In this document: positions 1-4,830 of the stretch, piece by piece
Position numbering within the stretch: position 1 is the stretch's first letter
How the letters are laid out: each line of letters opens with the position of its first letter
From: Syntrophaceae bacterium UBA4059
Lineage (GTDB): Bacteria > Desulfobacterota > Syntrophia > Syntrophales > Smithellaceae
Reading direction: 5' to 3'
Assembly: GCA_002382045.1 (NCBI GenBank)
Contig: DFZJ01000203.1
Coordinates: forward strand, 1-5,459
Length of the DNA: 5,459 nt
Program-made: the position numbers and the translations under genes
Notes under the pieces: model-generated
Database searches by the model: none
What the model was told of the DNA's origin: nothing
Seen by the model: only the letters and a program-made list of their open reading frames with translations

Positions 1-177
1 GATGACAAGTACGGCTATGAAGTGGATTTGACGGCAACCTACAAGATTACCAATAACCTCTCTTATATGCTGGGCGGAGGTTATCTCTTTACCGGTGATT
101 ACTATAAAGGAGTGAATGATGCCAACCAGATCGATGATGATTTTCTGGTTATCAATAAGCTGACGCTGACGTTCTAG
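1..177 (+). CDS. C-terminal end of an outer-membrane beta-barrel (porin-like) protein, partial
   Basis: The reading frame is open from the first base of the window and ends at TAG (175-177), giving 58 residues of a gene that begins outside the window. The peptide alternates polar and hydrophobic residues in strand-like blocks (EVDLTATYKI, LSYMLGGGYLF, FLVINKLTLTF) separated by Asp/Asn/Gly-rich turns. It ends in a C-terminal phenylalanine after a hydrophobic-alternating strand, which is the outer-membrane insertion (BAM recognition) signal of bacterial beta-barrel proteins. The segment reading YLFTGDYYKG followed by a short Asn/Asp-rich loop resembles the last hairpin of porin or alginate-export-like barrels of deltaproteobacteria; this is from memory of the family style. 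The protein would sit in the outer membrane and probably act as a channel. Substrate cannot be inferred from the tail. A strong terminator 24 bases after the stop separates it from the genes that follow. Confidence 0.75.
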   Translation, partial: DDKYGYEVDLTATYKITNNLSYMLGGGYLFTGDYYKGVNDANQIDDDFLVINKLTLTF

Positions 178-201
178 CTGGTTTTCAGATTGACACATTC
201 G

Positions 202-236
202 ATTCCCGCAGGAGTTTCTCCTGCGGGAATTTTTAT
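202..236 (+). terminator. Rho-independent terminator after the porin-like gene
   Basis: A perfect 13-bp inverted repeat (ATTCCCGCAGGAG at 202-214, CTCCTGCGGGAAT at 218-230) encloses a 3-base TTT loop and is followed at once by a short T run (TTTTAT, 231-236). The GC-rich core and T tail make this a textbook intrinsic terminator for the left-hand gene. Because the complementary side begins with A residues (ATTCC), it may also work weakly in the other direction, but no minus-strand gene runs into it. Confidence 0.92.
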
Positions 237-418
237 ATCCATGTGGAGTTTAGCAGAAGGTATCCATTTTCCTGCAATGGGAAACAGTAAAATTAAAATG
301 CGCAATTATTTTAAATAAATTAATTCGGCGACGACTTAAAATCAGAGGACAATCCAGCCAGCCGGTACGCTTTATCAGCGCTCAGTTGAAGACAAGATAA
401 AAATTTTCATTCAGACAA
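237..418. other. Intergenic stretch without a recognisable gene
   Basis: No reading frame of credible length, no tRNA-like fold and no repeat were recognised here. The part around 282-345 is markedly AT-rich (runs of AAATAAATTAATT type). It is the distal upstream region of the promoter described at 419-454 and could hold further regulator sites, but none can be named. Confidence 0.5.
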
Positions 419-454
419 ATTTCATACATTCGTCATCATGCTTTAACATATATT
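419..454 (+). promoter_or_regulatory. Candidate PhoB box and -10 element upstream of the PstS-type fragment
   Basis: Bases 419-436 read ATTTCATACATTCGTCAT. Against the enterobacterial Pho-box consensus CTGTCATAWAWCTGTCAY this matches 13 of 18 positions, and it keeps the defining feature: two TCAT-containing half sites (TTTCAT at 420-425 and CGTCAT at 431-436) in 11-base phase. A -10-like TATATT lies at 449-454, with an alternative TAACAT at 444-449; in PhoB promoters the box replaces the -35 element, and this spacing is compatible. It stands about 75-90 bases upstream of the GTG start at 529, in front of a PstS-type reading frame, which is the context where a Pho box is expected. The consensus comes from E. 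coli and the host is probably distant, so binding is an inference. Confidence 0.5.
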
Positions 455-516
455 ACGTAGCCTGTCGGCGTATGCATCAAAATTCATGATGCCTGCAATG
501 AGCAACGATAGCGGTT

Positions 517-523
517 AAAGGAG
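517..523 (+). promoter_or_regulatory. Ribosome binding site for the GTG start at 529
   Basis: AAAGGAG lies five bases before GTG (529-531). This near-consensus Shine-Dalgarno sequence fixes the non-ATG start of the PstS-type fragment and is immediately followed by a typical signal-peptide coding sequence. Confidence 0.8.
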
Positions 524-528
524 TATTT

Positions 529-855
529 GTGAAAGTGATTATAAGGTTGATTATCGTTCTTATGATTATAACCATTGCGTTACCCTCTGCATCGCTTAAT
601 GCACAGCCAATCATCGGTGGCGCAGGCGCTACATTTCCCAGTCCCCTGTATTTTAAATGGATTGAAGAATACGGGAAAGCAGTCCCCTCGAGAATCACAT
701 ACCGTGAAACGGGATCGAGCGACGGCATAACACCTGAAATTCTGAGCGCCTCAAACATCAAGCAATGCCTGATGAAACCTTTCGGGTATTCCCAAGTGGC
801 CTTGCTTGTTCGTCAAACGCTGGATGGCAAGAGTGATTCCGCGATGGTTGCTTGA
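529..855 (+). pseudogene. Broken gene: signal peptide and PstS-type N-terminus fused in frame to a receiver-domain tail
   Basis: This 108-codon frame starts at GTG behind a strong ribosome binding site. Residues 1-25 form a signal peptide (MKVIIR, a hydrophobic core to about residue 18, likely cleavage after LNA). Residues 28-67 match the start of PstS/PBP-like phosphate-binding domains: GGAGATFPSPLYFKW (30-44), then ITYRETGSSDGI (56-67), whose GSS is part of the phosphate-binding set in PstS. The rest of the ~300-residue domain is missing. Residues about 72-101 change character: QCLMKPFGYSQVALLVRQTLDG looks like the last strand and helix of a response-regulator receiver domain, K83-P84 matching the conserved Lys-Pro (CheY Lys109). 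The simplest reading is an in-frame internal deletion of a larger gene, perhaps a hybrid histidine kinase with a PstS-type sensor and C-terminal receiver. Phosphate binding and signalling are not expected from this product. A deletion made in assembly is the alternative. The PstS part is secure; the receiver part is less so. Confidence 0.72.
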
Positions 856-894
856 TCACTTACAGGTATTTGTCCGGTAAATTTAAGCGATTTT

Positions 895-903
895 AAAAAG
901 GAG
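895..903 (+). promoter_or_regulatory. Ribosome binding site that selects the TTG start at 913
   Basis: AAAAAGGAG ends nine bases before TTG (913-915). The first in-frame ATG (964-966, residue 18) has only a weak purine run (CAGAAAGAAAA) upstream, so the TTG is the better start. No terminator lies in the 57 bases after the preceding stop, which allows read-through from the Pho-like promoter. Confidence 0.7.
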
Positions 904-912
904 ACTCATAAA

Positions 913-3237
913 TTGAATTCATTTAATCAGGCTCAATCAGTGCAGAAAGAAAATAATCTATATATGACGCAAAGGGGAAACCTGAGAAAAGATCAGAAAC
1001 TGCTGTCAAGGATATCCGCCAGTCTTGAAGGTGGAAAATGTGTCGTCCTTTTCTATTTTGATATTGCTCGATTTCATAAAATTGAGGAAGATTGTGGTCT
1101 TGAAATTGCGCAGTATATCATAAAACTTTTTAACGAGACCCTGGCTCATGGATTGGAAAATTTGTATAAGAAACATATTAAATTATTAGCCGCTGAAGGT
1201 CTATGGGGAGACGATTTTATAGTCATTACTGAAACGATAGAGACTCCGACGCTCATGACATTGGAATATCTTTCCACGGCCTACCGGAAACAAATCAAGG
1301 AAAGTATGAATAAGGAATTTCTGCGCCTGACGGGGCGGGATATGGATGTCAATATCGGCTATGCGATGATTACGGATCATGCACGTAACGTGGAAGTTCA
1401 GCTTTATAACGCAACGAAGAGAGCTTTTGGGATAGCGAAAGGATTCATCAATATGCATTCCGTTAAATATCTTCCGGAGTTCAAGGAAATTCTCGCCCAA
1501 AATCAACTACATTCCGTCTATCAGCCGATTATATCCATTCGCTCGGCTGCTGTTTTGGGCTGGGAGGCCCTGATCAGGGGTCCTGAAAACAGTTATTTTC
1601 AAAAACCTGACGCCATATTTTCTTTTGCCGAAGAAGAAGGACTCCTGTTTCCGCTTGAGAAAATATGCCGGGAATCAGCCTTTAAGGGTCTTGGAGAACT
1701 CGGGCCGGGCCAGAAGATATTTGTTAACGTCCATCCGGACACCATTAATGACCCGGCGTTTACAGAGGGAGAAACCATGAGGATCATCCAACATCTTCAT
1801 TTCAAACCTGAAGATGTTGTTTTCGAAATTACGGAAAGACATCAAATCAAAGACTTCATATCATTCAACAGGACGCTGACCCATTATCGGGATCAGGGCT
1901 TTCAGATTGCGGTTGACGATGTCGGGTGCGGTTTTTCCTCACTTCAGTCCATTGCTGAAATCCGCCCTGATTATATCAAGATCGACATGTCCCTGGTCAG
2001 AGGAATTCATAAAGACAGAGTCAAGACAGCCTTGATGGAAACCTTCGTGACGTTTGCCGAAAAGATCGGGTGTGAGATTATAGCCGAAGGCATTGAAGAA
2101 GAGGCGGAGCTTGCCCTGCTTGCCAGTATCGGCGTTCACTATGGACAGGGCTATTTCTTCGGAAGACCGGTTTGCCCCAAGCAAATTATCCATGAGGAAG
2201 CATACCTGAAAACACTTCATTTTGTAAATACAGGAAGGCATCATATTTTAAAAAATGCATTTCCCATTGGCGACATCGTCGATGAAGCTGTCAGTGTTGA
2301 TGAACAAACGCTGGTTAAGGATGTGAAAGCTCTCTTTGAAGAGAATACAGCCCTGTCCGGGATTGTTGTTATGGAGAACAACAGACCCGGTGGTTTGGTC
2401 ATGCGTCAGCATCTGGACAGACATTTGGGAAGAAAATACGGAGTTGCGTTATATTATGAAAAACCGATTTCCAAAATCATGGATAAAGCGCCTCTCATCA
2501 TGGATCATGATACTCCGATCGAGCTGGTATCTCAGGTCGCTATGAACCGCAATAAAATAAAGCTTTATGACAATATTATCGTTAACAGGAACGGGTTTCT
2601 GAAAGGGATAATTTCTGTTCAAACCCTTCTGGATACGATGACGCGAATCAGGCTAGAACTGGCCAAGGGCGCTAATCCGCTGACGGGGCTGCCGGGTAAT
2701 ATTGCCATCGAACAGGAGCATTGCAGATTAGCTAAGAATAACAAACCTTTCAGTATTATCTTTGCCGATATTGATAATTTTAAATCTTATAACGACAAAT
2801 ACGGATTTGAAAATGGCGATTCGGTGCTCCTTTATACGGCTAATCTGCTTAAAAGCGGTTTGAAAGAATACGGCGATGATGATGCATTTCTCGGGCATAT
2901 CGGCGGAGACGATTTTATTATTTTTACGACAGAGGATGCTGTCGATTCACTGTGCCGTTTTTTGATTGAACAATTTGATGCGGGCATAAAGGATTTATAC
3001 AGTCCGGAAGACCGGGAGGCAGGTGGCGTTATGGCCCATGACCGATCAGGGCAGGAAAGATGGTTCCCGTTCATTTCCGTCTCACTGGCTGTCCTGGATT
3101 GCACAGCGCAGACGGGTAAGGATATGAAAGAAATATCCGGCAAGGTGGCCCAGTTAAAACAATACGCCAAATCCAAGCCTGGCAGTGTGTATGTTCGCGA
3201 CCGCAGAAAGCAAGAGCACGAGCTAAGCCTGCATTAA
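913..3237 (+). CDS. Cyclic-di-GMP turnover protein: degenerate GGDEF, EAL, CBS pair, GGDEF
   Basis: This 774-residue protein has no signal peptide or membrane helix and should be cytoplasmic. Residues ~24-180 form a degenerate GGDEF-like fold (LFYFDIARF at 46-54, then WGDDF at 98-102 in place of GGDEF). Residues ~196-430 are an EAL phosphodiesterase domain with the catalytic set apparently complete: EAL 218-220, Asn272, Glu305 (FEITE), Asp335-Asp336 (DDVGCG), Lys356, Glu392 (AEGIE), Gln412. It should hydrolyse c-di-GMP to pGpG. Residues ~452-580 resemble two CBS repeats, which bind adenine nucleotides in other proteins. Residues ~586-755 are a second GGDEF domain: NPLTGLPGN (588-596), FADIDNFKSYND (617-628) with metal-ligand Asp619, and GHIGGDDF (661-668). 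The active-site motif is GGDDF rather than GGDEF/GGEEF, and the inhibitory RxxD site is absent (DDDA), so cyclase activity is uncertain; GTP binding that tunes the EAL domain is possible. The insert SPEDREAG...DRSG...FPF (697-720) is typical of the EAL-CBS-GGDEF family. The gene follows the PstS-type remnant and may share its promoter. Confidence 0.93.
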   Translation: MNSFNQAQSVQKENNLYMTQRGNLRKDQKLLSRISASLEGGKCVVLFYFDIARFHKIEEDCGLEIAQYIIKLFNETLAHGLENLYKKHIKLLAAEGLWGDDFIVITETIETPTLMTLEYLSTAYRKQIKESMNKEFLRLTGRDMDVNIGYAMITDHARNVEVQLYNATKRAFGIAKGFINMHSVKYLPEFKEILAQNQLHSVYQPIISIRSAAVLGWEALIRGPENSYFQKPDAIFSFAEEEGLLFPLEKICRESAFKGLGELGPGQKIFVNVHPDTINDPAFTEGETMRIIQHLHFKPEDVVFEITERHQIKDFISFNRTLTHYRDQGFQIAVDDVGCGFSSLQSIAEIRPDYIKIDMSLVRGIHKDRVKTALMETFVTFAEKIGCEIIAEGIEEEAELALLASIGVHYGQGYFFGRPVCPKQIIHEEAYLKTLHFVNTGRHHILKNAFPIGDIVDEAVSVDEQTLVKDVKALFEENTALSGIVVMENNRPGGLVMRQHLDRHLGRKYGVALYYEKPISKIMDKAPLIMDHDTPIELVSQVAMNRNKIKLYDNIIVNRNGFLKGIISVQTLLDTMTRIRLELAKGANPLTGLPGNIAIEQEHCRLAKNNKPFSIIFADIDNFKSYNDKYGFENGDSVLLYTANLLKSGLKEYGDDDAFLGHIGGDDFIIFTTEDAVDSLCRFLIEQFDAGIKDLYSPEDREAGGVMAHDRSGQERWFPFISVSLAVLDCTAQTGKDMKEISGKVAQLKQYAKSKPGSVYVRDRRKQEHELSLH

Positions 3238-3282
3238 AATAATCCAAGAATAATGACAGTGATTCAATCATAAGGAAAAGAT

Positions 3283-3375
3283 ATGAAAAACCGGTCTTTA
3301 CATTTTAACGGGAAGCCCGGTAAGAACTCTTTATCCCGCTCACATCATTTCACAGGTGCAGGAGAGTTTCCGTGA
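3283..3375 (+). CDS. Short reading frame with good ribosome binding site, possible start of the lost alkaline phosphatase gene
   Basis: AAGGA (3272-3276) stands six bases before ATG (3283), which opens a 30-codon frame ending at TGA 3373-3375. The peptide begins MKNRSLHF but then becomes polar (Gly, Lys, Ser, His), with no hydrophobic core, so as read it is not a signal peptide. No family is recognised. Its position between the c-di-GMP gene and a headless alkaline phosphatase fragment suggests it may be the original translation start of that gene with the middle deleted or frame-shifted. That is inference; it may equally be a non-functional chance frame. Confidence 0.22.
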   Translation: MKNRSLHFNGKPGKNSLSRSHHFTGAGEFP

Positions 3376-3389
3376 TTTTTAATATATGA

Positions 3390-3650
3390 ATGACCCGAGC
3401 GACGCTGGACATTCCGGAGAATGACAGAGAGGGTTTCTTCCTGATGGTTGAAGGGTCCCGGGTTGACTGGGCTAATCACGCCAATCGTTTTGAGTATCAG
3501 TTAGGCGAGGTGCTTGCTTTTGACGATGCGGTCGAGACTGTTCTGAACTGGATCAACGAAAAACCGTTGCGAAAACAGGAGACGCTGATTATCGTCGTTG
3601 CGGATCATGATTGCGGCGGTTTTGCAGTTGAAAATTCCGACCATGCATGA
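3390..3650 (+). pseudogene. Alkaline phosphatase (PhoA family) internal fragment
   Basis: The 86-codon frame matches a central-to-late piece of the alkaline phosphatase family, periplasmic zinc/magnesium enzymes that release phosphate from monoesters. GFFLMVEGSRVDWANHAN (15-32) contains Glu21, Asp26 and His30, equivalent to E. coli PhoA Glu322 (Mg), Asp327 and His331 (Zn). EVLAFDDAVETVLNWI (40-55) is the family helix that follows. TLIIVVADHDCGGFAV (65-80) contains Asp72-His73, equivalent to Asp369-His370 (Zn). Missing are the signal peptide, the nucleophilic serine region and the last zinc histidine (His412), so no activity is expected. Homology begins at the very first codon (the MTRATLDI segment), a TGA lies directly upstream at 3387-3389 and no ribosome binding site is near, which shows 5' truncation. 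The 3' end is also lost: after GGFAV the frame reads a few unrelated residues and stops. The usual D of HAND is Arg33 here. It fits the phosphate theme of the Pho-like box and the PstS-type remnant to the left. Confidence 0.85.
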
Positions 3651-3768
3651 TGTTTTCAATCTGGCCATCAAGATGATCGTCATCATCCTCACCTTGCTTC
3701 TTTTGTGCCTCGGCGGCATCCGGAGCCTGGCCGTCAAATGTGGCCCCAGTGATGAAGCGGGGGAATGA
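3643..3768 (+). CDS. Small single-helix membrane protein or gene remnant, unrecognised
   Basis: An ATG at 3643 overlaps the stop of the alkaline phosphatase fragment (ATGCATGA, 8 bases) and opens a 41-codon frame. Residues about 7-29 (from NLAIKMIVII through LLLCLGGI) form one strong transmembrane helix, followed by a short polar tail ending DEAGE. The frame is in fact open further upstream, to 3589, without a convincing ribosome binding site, so the visible piece may be the tail of a larger membrane protein joined here by the same rearrangement that cut the phosphatase. No family can be named. After its TGA the same frame runs on for 15 codons to a TAA at 3814-3816, nothing in which looks conserved. 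Confidence 0.35.
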   Translation: MHDVFNLAIKMIVIILTLLLLCLGGIRSLAVKCGPSDEAGE

Positions 3769-3833
3769 AAACCGCCTTTGCGTTCCTTTATGACGGATGA
3801 AAAGACCAAAAAGTAAGGCTGTTTCTAAAAATT

Positions 3834-4820
3834 ATGGACTCTTTGAATCATCGCAATTCAGTATCCTTGTTTCAGAAACTTCTCGGCACACCTTATAATT
3901 TTCGGGAAGAGATGGGCTGGTTGTGGCGAAATGTGATGGGCGTTAAGACTTGTAATCCGTGTGGAATTCGACCGCTGCCGCAGCATAGTCAACTGAATCA
4001 GATTCAACCAAGGATGACCCTGTGTTTTATCGGTGATATTATGGATATGCGAGGCAATACCTTGATGATCGGCGCGGAGATTAAAGAGTTTGTCCGTCCG
4101 TGTGATTTTCTTATCGGAAATTTTGAGGCCACCATAACGCATGCCCGAAAACCTGGATTCGCAGCCCAAAGGCAAGATCCCGGCATCCTCGATTCGCTGG
4201 CCAATCTTTTTCCTTCCGACCGGACAGTTCTTTCTCTTGCCAACAATCATACAGGAGATTTTTCGGCCGATATCTTGCGTCATTCGATCTCCCTCATGAA
4301 ACAGAAGGGTTTTTACGTCTTCGGTTTGAACCAAAATATTTCGGTTGACGTTGAGGGGCAAGCCCGCATTGTGGCCGCCTCCCTGTGGAGTAATGTCCCC
4401 TTTGCGGATATGATGCCTTTTCAATCACTTGATCGGCACGTCCTGCCTGCCGTCTTCAATGTTGCCTATCCACACTGGGGATTTGAATTGGAGTATTTTC
4501 CACGGTTATCAACTGTACAGGAGGGTATGCGGCTCCTGAACCATTATGATGCCATTATCGGCCATCATTCCCATGTTCCGCAACCTGTGATGAGTCACAG
4601 AATGGGCGATAACATGAAGGTCATTGCTTTTTCGCTGGGTGATTTTTGCACTGGCCTGAAGAGCAGGAACTACCGGCACGGGATAGTCTGCAAGATGGAA
4701 ATAGGCCCGGGAAACGACGGCTATTGGAAAATCGGCGCCGTCGAATGGCGGTATACAGAAGTGACACGGATTGCGGACAAGAAAATGAAAGTGGGTCTTG
4801 CCGTTCATCCCTTTGCATGA
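3834..4820 (+). CDS. CapA/PgsA-family (PGA_cap) metallophosphoesterase-like protein
   Basis: The 328-residue product has the ordered motif set of the PGA_cap domain, a calcineurin-like metallophosphoesterase fold best known from CapA/PgsA of poly-gamma-glutamate capsule synthesis: FIGDIM (65-70), IGNFEA (94-99), LANNHTGDF (135-143), YPHWGFELE (212-220), IIGHHSHVPQP (241-251) and FSLGDF (266-271). Asp68, Asn96, Glu98, Asn138, His139, His214, Glu218, His245 and His247 are likely metal or active-site residues by family position. The domain appears full length. Unlike typical CapA/PgsA there is no N-terminal membrane anchor or signal peptide. The first ~60 residues instead are a polar/aromatic extension with a CNPC (Cys40-Cys43) motif, so a cytoplasmic location is likely. 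No capB or capC is next to it, so a capsule role is not supported; the substrate is unknown. The ATG at 3834 has only a weak, distant AAGTAAGG upstream; Met27 (3912) and Met35 are alternative starts, with no better site. It converges with the chemotaxis gene, 10 bases apart. Confidence 0.85.
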   Translation: MDSLNHRNSVSLFQKLLGTPYNFREEMGWLWRNVMGVKTCNPCGIRPLPQHSQLNQIQPRMTLCFIGDIMDMRGNTLMIGAEIKEFVRPCDFLIGNFEATITHARKPGFAAQRQDPGILDSLANLFPSDRTVLSLANNHTGDFSADILRHSISLMKQKGFYVFGLNQNISVDVEGQARIVAASLWSNVPFADMMPFQSLDRHVLPAVFNVAYPHWGFELEYFPRLSTVQEGMRLLNHYDAIIGHHSHVPQPVMSHRMGDNMKVIAFSLGDFCTGLKSRNYRHGIVCKMEIGPGNDGYWKIGAVEWRYTEVTRIADKKMKVGLAVHPFA

Positions 4821-4830
4821 AGGAAGTATT

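Noticed and set aside
190..195. TTGACA considered as a -35 promoter element
   Set aside because: The expected -10 position falls inside the terminator stem, with no TATAAT-like sequence.
477..761. Minus-strand frame of 94 codons across the Pho-like promoter and the PstS-type fragment
   Set aside because: The plus strand carries a ribosome binding site, signal peptide and PstS motif; the minus product has no such features.
2832..3176. Minus-strand frame of 114 codons inside the C-terminal GGDEF region
   Set aside because: Shadow of a confidently assigned coding region; the peptide composition is unlike a protein domain.
3241..3259. A CTGTCAT-type Pho half site on the minus strand just after the c-di-GMP gene
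   Set aside because: One half site is perfect, but the second is poor (TTGGAT), it points away from the phosphatase fragment and no minus-strand gene lies to its left. Treated as chance.
3766..3768. TGA between the small membrane frame and a 15-codon open extension, considered as a selenocysteine codon or read-through stop
   Set aside because: There is no CxxU or redox-type context and no evident stem-loop of the SECIS kind right after it; the extension is a short lysine-rich peptide without similarity.
3858..4424. Long minus-strand open frame (188 codons) inside the CapA-like gene
   Set aside because: It is the reverse shadow of a gene with all PGA_cap motifs on the plus strand; the antisense peptide has no recognisable domain and no ribosome binding site was evident.
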